Shown one piece after another: positions 11,260 through 23,040 of a stretch of DNA of 64,000 nucleotides (within the stretch, counting starts at the first letter, position 1; each line of letters starts with the position of its first letter). A model generated the notes under the pieces. The model saw only the letters and a list, made by a program, of their open reading frames with translations, searched no databases and had not been told where the DNA came from. The translations under genes and the position numbers were made by a program. Source of the stretch: Epiperipatus broadwayi (Eukaryota > Onychophora > Udeonychophora > Euonychophora > Peripatidae); assembly GCA_028023455.1 (NCBI GenBank), contig JAQFVV010000021.1:3185351-3249350 (forward strand), in the 5' to 3' direction.

Positions 11260-11689
11260 TTAATCTAATCTATATTTGAATCTAAGTCATAAGAATAAAT
11301 AGCAAGCATATATGCTACTCTCTTGCAAAAAAAAATGTCTAAATATCTACCTATTCTTTGGTAAATATTTTATCAATTATTAATAAGTTTGAATGGAAGG
11401 CAGTTATTTGGAAATAAAAATATCAAGCCTGTTATAACTGAAGAAAGATTTTTTTAATTTTCACCCAGTTCAGTTATTGTAATAGCATGGTAATTGAATC
11501 AGAGATATTTAGATTTATGCATATCAAATTTAGAATGATGTAGACAACATTCAGTAGAAATTGTATATACTTATAAAAAAAGGAATATGGCATTATTTCT
11601 CAGGAGTATATAAAAAGTTTAAGAGCCAGACCTGTGAGCACCAGAATCAATCCAATCCCAAGTTGGATACTCCACAAACTATAACCAAA
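11260..11689. other. No recognised feature
   Basis: AT-rich DNA between the F3 palindrome and the 3' end of the RTE-like remnant, with no signal I can name. Confidence 0.4.
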
Positions 11690-12566
11690 TTGCACAGGGT
11701 ATATCTTCATCATCAACCATTATCAATCCACTGCAGAACAAACCATCTTCTTCGATCTTCAGCTTCTTTTCTCCACATCTCCCCTGCACACTTTCTTATT
11801 TCATCCATCCATCTCAAATGTGGTCTCTTTCTGGGTCTTTTACAATCTCTTGGAATTCAGTTTAAGATTTCAATTGTCCATTTATTATCATCTCTTCTAG
11901 CAATATGTCCAGCCCAACTCAACTTCGGTCTTTTAATTTTTTCAATGAGGTCAATAACATCTGTTTGTTCTCTTACCCATATATTGTGTTTTTGATCTAT
12001 TCTTATTACTCCTAACATGCATCTCTCCATACTTCTTTGAATGGTCTGAAGTCTCTATATTGCTCTTCTATTAAATGTCCAAGTCTCAGATCCATAAGTA
12101 AGAATTGGTAAAACACATTTATTAAAAACATTTCTTTTCATACACATAGGCATATTTCCTTTTAGTATCCAGTTATTTCTACCAAAAGCACTCCAACCAA
12201 GTTTAATTCTATGATTAATTTCATCCATTATGTTTCCATCTGTATTAATAGTATGCCATCTTTATTTTCATATTTTGAGAAAATCCATTGAACATTACTT
12301 TAGTCTTTCTAAGATTTATCTTTAGCCCTATTATCCTACTTTCATCTGATAACTCCTGCAACATTTCCTGCATCTCTAGAGCATTATTTACAAAAACAGC
12401 TATATCATCTGCAAAATCTAAATGACTTAAATAATCTCCATTTACTTTCACTCCTTTAGATTCCCATTTTAATCCACAAAAAATTGTTGCAACACTGCTG
12501 CAAAAAGTTTTAGAGATATGGAGTAACCCTATCTTACACCCTTCTCAATGTTGATTTTCCTAGTAT
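11690..12566 (-). pseudogene. RTE-like endonuclease-reverse transcriptase, 5'-truncated remnant
   Basis: Read on the reverse strand from 12566 down, the frames give RKINIEKGVR followed by a stop where the family has Q (QGD box). Next comes SHLDFADDIAVF (the FADD catalytic motif; intact frame 12245-12451), then LPILTYGSETWTFNRRAI, TIQRSMERCMLGVIRIDQK, LSWAGHIARRDDNKWT and finally KRPRKRPHLRWMDEIRKC and RRRWFVLQWIDNG before a stop at 11713-11715. A TGATGA run follows, as at many RTE 3' ends. Order and spacing match the polymerase core to C-terminus of RTE-type LINEs. The endonuclease and N-terminal RT motifs are missing. Several in-frame stops and at least one frameshift make it non-functional. 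The clade call is from memory; a related LINE clade is possible. Confidence 0.88.
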
Positions 12567-12689
12567 CATTATTATTATTATGGCATATACTCATTATAAA
12601 GTATATGAAAGTTCTACTGACCATTGTCTTTGATAGAATACCTAATTTGTTAGAATATCACTTTAAATTTAATATTTACAAATCCAAAG

Positions 12690-12925
12690 ATCCTTAATTC
12701 AATTTCACCCTTAATATTACCACTGGTCAATCTAGAAATACTTGAAGTAAAGTAACATTATTCCATGTTGAATTTAATATGATGCTCTAATTAACTAGGC
12801 AATTGTCTAAATATTCTTTCATTTATTTCCCATGCTAGTAATGTCACTGTCCATGACAGAAAAACCTGAAGAAGAAAGAACAATAATATCATTTACAATA
12901 TTGTATTATATACTAATCTGCATGC
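12690..12925 (+). repeat. Diverged F7 copy
   Basis: It contains an ATTACCACTGGTCAATC-like segment and ACCTGAAGAAGAAAGAACAA, followed by an AATTACTAACAGTGG end. These match the F7 halves at 8682-9409. The arms are heavily mutated. Confidence 0.45.
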
Positions 12926-13339
12926 AATTACTAACAGTGGAATTTTTTTCTAAAAAAATTTAGCAGTCTGACATATAACTACATCCATCACCATATAGAT
13001 CATGTAATATTCAGGCTGTCATAATATGCAAATAACAGAAGTTAACAATAAATGCAAATAACTTTAGCTTTCAAATCCATTGCATTAAACTGCACAGGGC
13101 ATTATTTGGTTATTTACACAAGCAATATAATCTTAGAAACTTTCTCAGTGTTAAAAGGAAAATCTTTACTGTTGTTAACTTTAATGTTTATCAGATTAAA
13201 AATCTATAACATTTTAAACAGTTTTTTGGTATTTTAGATAGTAGAGGAGACATGAAGAAACACAATTGTCTATTATTTGGTTATTGCATTTAATAAGTTC
13301 AAAAATATAGTATTTCATAATAGTGATAGAATTACTTCA

Positions 13340-13770
13340 ACTAAAATAGTTAAATATGGATATGTTATTTTGCCAAATTTATTGTATGGAAGTGAAACGT
13401 GGTCTCCCTTTTGTCATAACATCAAGGCATTAGAATTTTTCTAAGATAATCTGTAATAACAAAGTCATAAGATTCAACTTCTTTGTCATGATAACATTCA
13501 ATTTATTGTTGTAATGGCATATCTTCATTGGATTGAGTACTTGAGGTATGCAAGAAGCAAAAAAATGTCTTTAAAAATGTTTTATGATAAACTGAAGCAT
13601 AGATTTCATGGAAAGACCAGATTCATTTTTATTATGAAGATTATAGAGCAATATCTACTTATTTCATTGTAATGTTATTGCTGAAGGTAGAATTCAATGC
13701 TGAATCGCAATTAGGCAAAGTGTTGAAGGAAAAAGTTTGACTTTAAAAAGACATCATCGCATAGTATTAA
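13340..13770 (+). pseudogene. LINE reverse transcriptase C-terminal remnant
   Basis: A frame near 13340-13442 reads KYGYVILPNLLYGSETWSPF, with the conserved LLYGSETW block. A shifted frame then reads HWIEYLRYARSKKMSLKMFY, ending KLKHRFHGKTR. This corresponds to the RWxGHxxRM...PKxxFYGEL block of the LINE C-terminus. Stops and frameshifts break it. It belongs to the same family as the remnants at 40, 37520, 52610 and 57330. Confidence 0.75.
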
Positions 13771-14247
13771 GCCGAGCAAAAACCAGTTATGGTATTATTG
13801 AATATTTCCCCAAATGTTTTGCGTAATCATTTGAAAACTTATCATAGACTCTTTACTCTCTGATTTCTATTCTTGATTCCCTCCTCCCTCTATTTAGGAT
13901 TAAATATTCAAATTCATGTACAAGTAGCTACCAATGTATAAATATAACATAGAAATTAAAATAAAATACGCACAAAAATATTTTAATATCGTAATTATTT
14001 CCAGGGTAAAACTCGGTCAATTTATTATATTTATTTAGCCATATGGATTTGTTTTTTTTTCTTTTCTAAACAACCTAACTATTAACAAAATGTAAAAAAT
14101 TTGAACTGATTCCGCTAGAGGTTTTCTTACATTCTTCAAATCTGCTCGTTAGTCATAGATTTGATAAACGTTAATTGTAGCTCATAGTTTGTATTTAATC
14201 ACATGTTCAGATGTCAGTGATTGTTAAATTACATTTATGTAATAAGT

Positions 14248-14721
14248 CAGGGGTGGGCAAATAGTGTCCCAAGGGCAACATGTGGTTCGCTAAGAGTTTT
14301 TATGTGGCCCACCAAGTCAATCAGAAAAACCCACTTTGAACTGAGATTTCCTTCCCATGCGCGACCAAAGATTCGTCTCATATTTTCCACTAGGATGGCC
14401 AGGTCAATACACATGTGCAGTGTAGATATGATGGGCAGTGCTTTTCCAGGTGATCTGGTTAATTTAAATTTTGTCTTTGCATTTCCAGTTTTAGTGAAAC
14501 TATGAATCCTCCGAAAAATGTAAAATTGGTGATGAATGTCGTGTATTTAATGAAGAATGGACAAACAAGTATTTCTTTGGTAATACAGGGAATAAAGCAG
14601 TGTGTTTATTGTGTCATGGCAAAAGATGTGGCTCTCCACTAACCTTCACTTCCACAAAGTGGCTTCCGATGCGGCCCTTTACCAATCTTTGTGGCCCCTA
14701 AGCCAAAACCAATGCGGGTGG
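14248..14721 (+). mobile_element. hAT transposon fragment with BED-finger coding
   Basis: The left end starts CAGGGGTGGGCAAA, the usual terminal sequence of one large hAT group, followed by a 'TGTGGCCC...CCAAG'-type subterminal stretch. Coding near 14501-14640 begins MNPPKNVK, shifts frame by one base, then reads DECRVFNEEWTNKYFF and VCLLCHGK. That is the N-terminal BED-like zinc-finger region of hAT transposases and derived ZBED/GTF2IRD2-type proteins. Flanking 9-base direct repeats GTAATAAGT (14239-14247 and 14722-14730) include the 8-bp duplication expected for hAT. The right end lacks a clear inverted copy of the left terminus, so it is internally deleted and damaged. Confidence 0.75.
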
Positions 14722-14730
14722 GTAATAAGT

Positions 14731-15869
14731 GAAAGTAATGAGCATGAATTGTCTTGAATCTGATGATATTCCAGTAATGTCTAGGAAAGTTCAAATCTGT
14801 CTGTTTTCACTGTCGGATCGGGGGGGGGTGTGTGATTAGAGCATTAATACAGCCAGTTTTTATGCCATAACTCTCCAATTGCATAATATCAATCATTGAA
14901 AACTAACATATAGAACATTTCTATTGTTAGATCCAAAATGACGTTCAAGCACTAAAGTCAAAGCATAAGTGTCGTTCAGTTTAGACTGGCTGAATTTTAT
15001 TTTTCACTTGCTTCGAGCTAATTGCGTTCGCGAAGCATACCTGCTATAATGAGAGTATCATTTTACTTTGGAATTTTAAAAAAGGAAACATCAAGTTAAC
15101 ATTTACTTTGTTTAATAATCAGGAAAAATAAAATCTTTTTTATTTTTTGAAAATACATATTGTTTTGAATTTCTCTTTTACCTCAATTAACATTAATTAC
15201 TTGTTATTTTTTAAATTTAATGTCATTTACAAAGGTTTTTTTTATGCAAATTAATTACTCATTTTAAATTCTAGTTGTCATGTTGAGTATCAAATTAATT
15301 TATTTATTCGTGTCTGATTTGAGATTCTTTTACCGACACAGTTCGTATGTGTTCAGTTGGATAATAGAGATGACAGTTTTATTTACGACCTTAAATTTTT
15401 ATCTACATTTACAATTTGCAAAAGTATTTCTTTTTTGAAAATAATAATAATAATTTATAGTTAACCTTTTAGTCAAAATGATATATAATAATATTAATTT
15501 TGAATAACTTCTCAACTTTTTCAGTTTTCCACTAAGTTAACCATCTATTTTTTATTAAAAAATTTAAAGATTCCGCAGATTGGATGACTCTTTTTTTTTC
15601 CGCAGTCAGATATACCTCCGGACTAATGCTCACCAGAATGTTAATTTTATACTGAGATAGCTGTTCAAGTAAGGAAATAAAAAATAATGCAGAATTAAGA
15701 ATCTTATATCATCTTCACATTTATAAAGATTACATAAATGTTTAATTAATGTTGTCTAAATAAGAGAATACTCATTCACTTAAAGCTAATGTTAAGAGTG
15801 GGAAAAATATTACTTATTTCATCATCGTCCTTTGTTCTCTTCCACAATAATCTGTGTAATTTAGTGTAG
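14731..15869. other. No recognised feature
   Basis: A G run near 14820, scattered CG sites (14990-15040), then AT-rich DNA. No repeat family shared with the rest of the window was seen. Confidence 0.4.
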
Positions 15870-15990
15870 TGGTAGAATAACAGATTCTGATTCTTAGGTC
15901 CTTCAGACCATACCCAGCTCTATAACATCCTGTGTTCAAACTTGTTTATTAATTCCTCAGCATTCAAACCATTTGGATAATTATCAATAT
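15870..15990 (+). repeat. tRNA-like unit (same family as 1305-1800)
   Basis: TAGTGGTAGAATAACAG resembles an A box and is followed by TTCTTAGGTCC, CCCAGCTCTATAACATC and CTCAGCATTCAAACCATTTG. This is a single unit of the tandem family at 1305-1800. Confidence 0.5.
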
Positions 15991-16054
15991 CTGCTAAAGT
16001 TACACTTCTTTCTTCAAGCCTTTCTGTTTTTTGTTCTGTTCTTTAAATATTACA

Positions 16055-16268
16055 CAGAGGCTAAACTCTCCATACAGTAGCGCCACTCAGTACAAGCCGG
16101 AGTGATCAATGGATGCAAGAAGATTTCTGCATAAAATCCCTATCTAGTGCCTATTCATCCAGTTTTGCCAAACTAGTTTCTAGCTTGTGGCTTTCATCAG
16201 TGAGAAGTCTTAGATCTGAGAGCATTGTACCTAGATCTTAGGAATCATGTAATGCTTAGTGGTTCTTT
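16055..16268 (+). mobile_element. F2 copy, one arm plus centre
   Basis: Landmarks are GGCTAAACTCTCCATACAG, GCCACTCAGTACAAGCC, TATCTAGTGCCTATTCATCC and GTGGCTTTCATCAGTGAG, ending CATGTAATGCTTAGTGG. The inverted arm present in other copies is missing here. Confidence 0.7.
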
Positions 16269-16814
16269 AAATATTAGTAACTATTTTTTAAAAATCATCA
16301 ACCAATCAATTTCCCCTCTCTATTTCATTTATTCTCTACAGTTCTTCCAATATATCTTTCATAAGGCCTTTGCCTTGAAGTGTATGTCCAATTAGTTTCT
16401 CATAATTTCTTCAATGAATAATCTTATTTTAAGATACTCTTTTCAACAATTCTAAGTTATTCATCTTTTCCAACTTTTAACTATTTTAACTTAATTATTT
16501 TCACCTTCACTCTATATAAAGCAATACTCCAAACAAAATAGTTAATAAGTCTCTTTTTAAATATAAGTTCGATGAATGATAAAATTGATTTCCTATCCTC
16601 TTATTAAAATGATGCTTTTAGTCAGTATGGTTATCCAACTGCACAAATGTTTAAAAGTGCCAGTATATTTTATATGTTTCATCAAATACTTACTCATAGC
16701 ATGTTTATTTCACAAGCTAACTTTTTTTCTTGAGTTGTATTTCTATTTATTTCTACTCCAAAACTTCCCCAAATCTTGTGTTATCATATCACCAATAAAT
16801 CTGATGCCCTGTAG
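16269..16814. other. AT-rich, no feature recognised
   Basis: An 81-codon frame (16576-16821) is hydrophobic by composition and shows no family motif. Confidence 0.4.
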
Positions 16815-16935
16815 GGTTTAGTGCTTTGGTAGAGTGGCTAACTTAAGAGCTAATAGTTTCTGAATAAGAGTTGGACCATCCCTTCTTGTACTTGAATGTT
16901 ATATGACCTCCTGAGCAACAAACCAATTATGAGCA
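16815..16935 (+). repeat. tRNA-like unit
   Basis: GGGTTTAGTGCTTTGGTAGAG is followed by AGAGCTAATAGTTTCTGA and the unit end CTCCTGAGCAACAAACCAAT. It is the same family as 15870-15990. Confidence 0.5.
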
Positions 16936-17154
16936 AAAACTGATACAAGAACCTTTCTAATTCTAGTATTAATTCAATATTTACTGACACAATATAGTAT
17001 TCAATTTGTCTGAGTATATAGTGAAAAACATAGGAGATAACTAATTTATCTTACATTTCTTTTTGAAAATTTTATCTATTTAGTGAAAAACAATAAATTG
17101 TCAATTGTGTACCAACGTCTTTTCAACACCCCCTAGCACAAAAAAATGAAATAC

Positions 17155-17530
17155 AGTTATTCCATAAACAATGAGGATTGCTAATTCCTCAACAAGATTT
17201 GTGATAAATGCTTAGCCAGAGAAAGCATTTAAAATATCTGTCAGGAACCCCTCCCCAAACCCTGACCATGGTTTCATGCTTTGGCACTCCTCAGAGAGGT
17301 GTCAGGGTAGGTTCAGACACTAGATCTAAAAATACCAACCCAAATCCAACATTTAACTAAAAGTTATCTGTTGAGTAGAAAATCTGAAATTTTCAGACAC
17401 CTACATGTCTTCAAACCCAGCTATCCAACTCAAATAGCTATATGGGGCTGAAAGATCTTCAGCCATACCATATATTAGTAGTCTTAGCAATATAACATTG
17501 CATAAGACTTAAGGCAGAGACTATAAATAG
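17155..17530 (+). mobile_element. F4 element, longer copy
   Basis: Landmarks are AACAATGAGGATTGC, GCTTAGCCAGAGAAAGC, CTGACCATGGTTTCATGC, GAGAGGTGTCAGGGTAGG and CAGACACTAGATCTAAAAAT. The inner part (17310-17520) recurs in reverse at 22340-22600, and most of the element recurs at 63566-63858. Confidence 0.65.
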
Positions 17531-17860
17531 TCAAAAATAAGAGTCATAGATCACATGGTTCTATTCTCTTAAGCTTGTAAGTTATAAACAATGAGGATTG
17601 CCAATTCCTCAACAAGCTTTATGATAAATGCTTAGCCAGAGAAAGCATTTAAAATATTTCTGTCAGGAATCCCTCCCCAAATCCCTAGCCATGGTTTCAT
17701 GCTTTGGAACTCCTCGGAGAGGTGTCAGGGTAGATATTTTAAATGCTTTCTCTGGCTAAGCATTTATCACAAAGCTTGTTGAGGAATTGGCAATCCTCAT
17801 TGTTTATAACTTACAAGCTTAAGAGAATATGGTCATGTGATCTATGACTCTTATTTTGAC
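17531..17860. mobile_element. F4 palindrome
   Basis: The left arm (17531-17665) and right arm (17731-17860) are inverted. AAATAAGAGTCATAGATCAC at the left is mirrored by GTGATCTATGACTCTTATTT at the right. It lies directly after, and shares its arm sequence with, the longer F4 copy at 17155-17530. Confidence 0.78.
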
Positions 17861-19550
17861 AGTTCTTCCATGTTTGTCAATCGCTGTAGGGTGAGAAATT
17901 CTTCATTGTTTTACCAGCTATTTAAATATAACTAGATACCCACTTTCTGATTAATATTGGATTATTAAATGAGGGGGCTATGATATTTCTACTTGATAAA
18001 AGTAATTCTAAGTTTTTTGAAAAAAAAATCTTCAAACCCCATTTTATAGGCATGGCTGAAGGTACTATGAGGGCTCTGCTTCTGTTTAGATAAAAGACTA
18101 TTATATATTTCCTGTTATATATATAAATTTTCTAATAAACTTCTCTCTTTACAATATATATCCCAGTTTTCCAATTATCCAACAAAATAACTTAATTCCC
18201 TAAATTATTCACTTAAATATTAAACATCTTTTTAAAAAACGTTAATTTTATCTGTTAACTTTCCAATTTGTTAAAACCAAAATGCTTATCAGATATAAAT
18301 ATATCTAATATATAGAACTTCACTTATTCAAGATCCTCTAATATCTTACCCACATGTGATATCACAACCAGTTCTAAAATGTTCCCAGTCTGTTTCATTA
18401 GATCTTTTCTTTACTGAAATTATAATTTTTGAACAGAGATGTTATGGCTGATTACCTAAATCATGTAACCCATTATAAATATCAACAAATTATTTCAAAC
18501 ATATTTTTCTTGAACATTTTAATAATTCAAGGGTAACCTCATCAATTTTTTGCATGCGAGTCTTTTTTAATTTTATTTAAAGTTTTTACATCTTTTTCTT
18601 CATTACTGGGTGATGTTCCTTATTTTGCTTTTTTTATATGCTTTTATTTAACTTACTCCGTATTTCATATTGTCTAGATAAAATCTTGTGTAATTCAATT
18701 TTTACCCAATTCTCAATTTCCACTCCAAGTGAAACTTTGGATGCATAAGTATTCCCAATGACAAAACATTTTTTTAGAACATGCAAACCATTTTAGCAAA
18801 AAATTAATAAAAATTTTACATTTTAAATGTTATCTTGAACCCTAGTGGATAGTGGTGTTTAGCACCATTCCTTTTAATTTAAAACTGAATGATTTATTGA
18901 AAACATCACAATTTGATTCAGTATTTTCAATGTTTAACATTTTCAAAATATAATTTAATTAACCTCTGTTCATCAATACATTTGGCTTTTCACATTTTAA
19001 TTAAATAAATCTGAGTTTAATTTTGCCATTGTGATAACATGTGATTTAAGACACAAGTATTATCTGGACTCAAATTTTTGCTACTGTTAAATGCAACAGC
19101 CAAAATTAATTTAAACTGCTAAGTTTAATAAGCAAATATATAATATTCCAAATATTTTAAACATGACCAAAATTAGAAAGAGAGTGCAAAGAAAAAACAC
19201 CAAGATTAAATACACATTGTGGTCAGGTAAATAAAGAACCACCTGAACAGCCTAAAGCAAAATTAAAAAATGATAGGCTATATTAGATACAGTAAATGAT
19301 TGAGAGGAGATTGAAAGTCTTGAGTTTAAATCCCCTTTGTTTTATTCACATAAAGACTTGTTATTCATCAATTATATAATGGTAGTCAAATTATAGTACT
19401 GCTAAACCACAACCTAATTGTGCTGTTAATTTCAAATTCTGACAAATTAAAAAATGTATTTATTGTTTGTATATTGTAATAAATATTTTTAAGACTCTTT
19501 TTTACAGTATGTGGTATGTAAATATTTAAATTATTAAGTGCATAGTCAGC
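17861..19550. other. No recognised feature
   Basis: AT-rich throughout. I saw no palindrome, SINE or coding signal. Confidence 0.45.
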
Positions 19551-19560
19551 ATGTAAGTAC

Positions 19561-19806
19561 ATATATATTTAAGGCTGTTAATCTTAATACTATGTGCCTT
19601 GAGTGTTCAATTTGCCATTAGAGGGACCTCTGCAAATCTTCACACAAGATTACCACTTTATAAAAAGAAAAGCAACCACTCTTATCTTCAACCTACTTTC
19701 TAATTATATAGGTGAATCTTGTGTTAAGATTTGGTGAAGTCCCTCTAGTGGCAAATTGAACACTCAAGGTGCATAGTATTAAGGTAACAGACTTAAATAT
19801 ATATGT
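19561..19806. mobile_element. F6 palindrome
   Basis: The left arm (19561-19645) and right arm (19725-19806) are inverted: ATATTTAAGGCTGTTAATCT pairs with the end near TAACAGACTTAAATATATAT. The shared core is CCTTGAGTGTTCAATTTGCC, then AGAGGGACCTCTGCAAATCT. The spacer contains AACCACTCTTATCTTCAACC, which is also found in the half copy at 20300-20470. Confidence 0.82.
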
Positions 19807-20299
19807 AAGTATGTGGTATGCAAATGCAAATAAACAGTACTCTATATACAAATACACTATCTGTAATATTTTTATGGCATGAGATGATATATTTTATTAC
19901 ATCATAGTTAGTTTCTTGCAATGATCTTGCAATTATAGTACATGCTAAAGGCAGAAATACAGATCATTTAAATAAAAAGTAAAAGCATGAAACTTTTTCA
20001 ATTTATTTGTATTGCATTTTCATTATATAAAATGTATTATTAAATGTGTAACAATGAAATCATCACCCTCCTTTTTTAATTGGAAATATGTTTGTAATAA
20101 TAAGCATTTTGATTTGATTAAAATTGACAACAATAAATAGTCATAATATGATTAAAATTAACATTCATAAAGGTTTTAATTTAAAATTGCTTAGTATTTT
20201 AGTAGTACATATTATAGTACACGATTTAAAATTAATTATGAATCATATATGATTAAAATTTATTTTTAGTTTTATTGCATAAAATTTATATTTTTTTTA

Positions 20300-20470
20300 T
20301 ATATATTTATTTACTACTTAAATAAGGCTATAACTTTAGCACATGCGCCTTGAGTGCTTAATTTATTACAAGAAAGACCTCTACAAATGTAAACACAAGA
20401 TTTGACTTTATAAAAATAGGAGTGGCCCACTCTTATCTTCATCCTATTTTTCTAATTATATAAGCAAGTC
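20300..20470 (+). repeat. F6 half copy
   Basis: AAGGCTATAACTTTAGCAC, CCTTGAGTGCTTAATTTATT and CCACTCTTATCTTCATCC match the left arm and spacer of the F6 palindrome. The right arm is absent. Confidence 0.6.
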
Positions 20471-20479
20471 TAAAGCATT

Positions 20480-21015
20480 TTGATTTGGGAGTGTGAAGCT
20501 AATAAATTCTTCACCTTAAGTCTGCTATTTCTGTTAAACATTAATGATCATGAAATCTTTCGATTTACAATGAGATCTTAAATTTAGAAATATTTTGAAT
20601 CAATTTAAAGTTGTAAATATTATCTCACCATTGTTTAGCATATGTCTGAAACAAATTATTGGCAAGTAAATATTATTTTTAACTTAGTTTTAATAATTGA
20701 ATATTTCACTAATATAGTGCTGTACATAATTTAAAATTATTTATTAATAGTAGAATATATAACTACAAATTATTTTTAATTTTATATTAATAAAATTTGT
20801 ATTTTTTTTTGTTTTTGTTGTTTTGTTTTTGATAATGCGTCCTTTGGCTTGAATATTTTTGAAACAGATTAGGGCTTAAAATTAAGCAAATATTGTATAT
20901 TAAATGATATTTTACACTTATATTTAGTGACTTTGATTGCATAATGTTGAATTCTTTTTTTTTTTCTTAAAATAACTTACAATTATTGAATTAAATCTTA
21001 TAATTATCATACAAT
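20480..21015. other. AT-rich, no feature recognised
   Basis: Low-complexity AT DNA with a GTTTTTGTTGTTTTGTTTTT run near 20810. Confidence 0.4.
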
Positions 21016-21020
21016 GATAT

Positions 21021-21310
21021 AGCACAGACTTTCACACAACTCACCACTCTCCACTCTATCTCATAACACAGATATTCTTGAACACATATATGTCAAAATG
21101 ATAAATAATCACCAATATACATGTTTCATACTAAACCTGCAGTCATCACTTAATCCAGATTATCATCTCTACACATATATGCAATAAGTGTTTTAGCATT
21201 GCAATACATATATTGGTGATTATTTATCTTTTTGATATATATGTGTTCAAGTGTATCAGTGTTATGAGAAAGAGTGGAGAATGGTGGGTTGTGTGAAAGT
21301 CTGTGCTCAT
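21021..21310. mobile_element. F3 palindrome
   Basis: AGCACAGACTTTCACACAAC at the left pairs with the right end GTGTGAAAGTCTGTGCTCAT. Both arms carry GATAAATAATCACCAATAT or its complement. It is a close relative of the elements at 10895 and 44421. Confidence 0.82.
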
Positions 21311-21664
21311 ATACTCTATATATTATACAGGTATGTAATAAGCCTGCATTTCAGTTATACAATGATTGTAATTTTTGCCACAAGCAAATCTCTAATAAGA
21401 ATTTTTAATTTATAAAAAAGGTGAATCTACAGTTGAGCACACATTTAAAAATATAAAATTAATACATTTGATAGGCTTGTGATTAGTTATTGTACTGAAT
21501 AAAGCACATTTTTAATACTTTTGTAGACATTAAACTTTAAATATGTCATTAACCAATGAATTGATTGTCTTGTAAGGACAATAAAGTACTGTACATTAAA
21601 GGTATTGTAATTTTGTAATCAAAATACTGTATAATATTGTGTATTGTACTATGTATAGTGAATA

Positions 21665-21845
21665 AACTCTACATCATACATTTTTAGCATGAATGACACA
21701 TTATCTTATGACATCATCAATCTCATAAGATGGCCATCATTTTTAAAATTTAGCATAAATGTCACTATTTTTTCAGATGATATATTCACTATACTATGAT
21801 ATCATCAACCTTACAAGATAGCCATCCTTTTAAAAATGGCCACCA
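21665..21845. repeat. Tandem duplication, two units of about 90 bp
   Basis: The segment ATGACATCATCAATCTCATA with AGATGGCCATCATTTTTAAA recurs about 90 bases later as ATATCATCAACCTTACAAGA and AGCCATCCTTTTAAAAATGG. Confidence 0.6.
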
Positions 21846-22073
21846 AAATATATTCAAACTGTTTTGTGCATTTGTTGTAGTGAATAATCATTTGTAAATC
21901 GAAATAGGAGATACAAATTGATGATGATAATTATGGTAAATTCTTGCATAAAGCTTCATGCTAAGTGGGATATAAGTATAGGCTTAATTAGATTTTTTAT
22001 CAATAAAAAATTATAATTTAACATGAAGACTATTAAGTTTAAAATGTTAAATTGTAATTCTTACTTGAGAATA

Positions 22074-22328
22074 TGTAATATAGGGAACATAACAATATCT
22101 CAAATAAGCTTTTAATTGATAAGTGTGATAAGAGAAAATATTTAAAATCTCTATTTATACCAGTCCTATCTCCAGACCACTTGGTTTCTAGCTTTTGGCT
22201 CCTTACTAAGAGGAGCTCAAAACCAATAGTCTGGGGATAGGAATGTTCTAGAGATTTTAAATATTTTTTTTTACCACACTTATCAATTAAGATCTTGTTT
22301 GAGCTATTAGTACACTCCCTATATTACA
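22074..22328. mobile_element. F5 palindrome
   Basis: The left arm (AATATAGGGAACATAAC, TTTTAATTGATAAGTGTG, AAATATTTAAAATCTCT) is mirrored on the right (AGAGATTTTAAATATT, CACACTTATCAATTAAGA, CACTCCCTATATTAC). The centre has TCCAGACCACTTGGTTTC and its inverse. A half copy follows at 22600-22740. Confidence 0.78.
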
Positions 22329-22339
22329 CATTTGTAAAT

Positions 22340-22740
22340 ATAGGCTCATAAAAGCAATGTCATGCTATATATGACTTGCTTTATTGATTAATATAATTTT
22401 GCCTTTAAGGCCTTAACATTTCTAAGGCTATTAATATATGGTAGATCTGAATTTGGTTCAGTCCCATATAGATATTTAAGTTAGATAGCTGGAGTTAAAG
22501 ACATTTTCATGTCCAAAAATTTTAGAATTTCTACTTAAATAATATGTATTAAATAAGTGCTGGGTGTTGAGTTGATATTTTAGATCTAGTGTCTGAATAT
22601 TCTAACTCCTCACTGAGGTGAGCCAAAAGCTCAAAACCAATTGGTCTGGGGATGGAAATGTTCTGGATAGAGATTTTGAATATTTTATTTTACTGCACTT
22701 ATCAATTAAGAGCTTGTTTGAGCTATTGGTATGCTCCCTA
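22340..22740 (-). repeat. F4 internal segment joined to an F5 half copy
   Basis: The stretch 22360-22600 is the reverse of the F4 interior (17310-17520): TTTAGATCTAGTGTCTGA and GGTTCAGTCCCATATAG. From 22600 to 22740 it matches the right arm of the F5 palindrome, ending GAGCTATTGGTATGCTCCC. F4 and F5 therefore look like parts of one larger composite element. Confidence 0.55.
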
Positions 22741-22741
22741 T

Positions 22742-22840
22742 ATTGACAATAGTTTGTTGATTGTTATCAATTATTATTGATATTGGGATTGTCTGAATGT
22801 TGTCTGGTTTTTAATGATATATATATATAAGCATACATAC
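22742..22840 (+). repeat. F1 copy
   Basis: ACAATAGTTTGTTGATTGTT, ATTGATATTGGGATTGTCTG and a TTTTTAATGATATAT end match F1. Confidence 0.6.
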
Positions 22841-22867
22841 AAAATGAGTGAAACGCTATTTTGTTTT

Positions 22868-22868
22868 G

Positions 22869-22903
<35 letters not shown>
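22868..22903. repeat. Compound (TA)n(GT)n microsatellite
   Basis: Alternating TA then GT dinucleotide runs. Confidence 0.85.
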
Positions 22904-22949
22904 TGTATGTATCTTATTGAATTTTGCTTGGTAAGCATTATTTGTTAAA

Positions 22950-23040
22950 AGATGAACCCATGATCATGGATGAATTTTAATAACATTTTGTTTTTGGCTA
23001 GTATTATAATGTTACATGATTTTCTATTGTGTATATATAT
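22950..23040 (+). repeat. F10 half copy
   Basis: GATGAACCCATGATCATGG, GGCTAGTATTATAATGTTAC and ATGATTTTCTATTGTGTAT match the outer arm of F10 elements near 3540 and 39960. Confidence 0.5.

Noticed and set aside
11561-11995. 144-codon plus-strand frame
   Set aside because: It is antisense to the RTE-like C-terminus, whose conserved motifs read on the minus strand.
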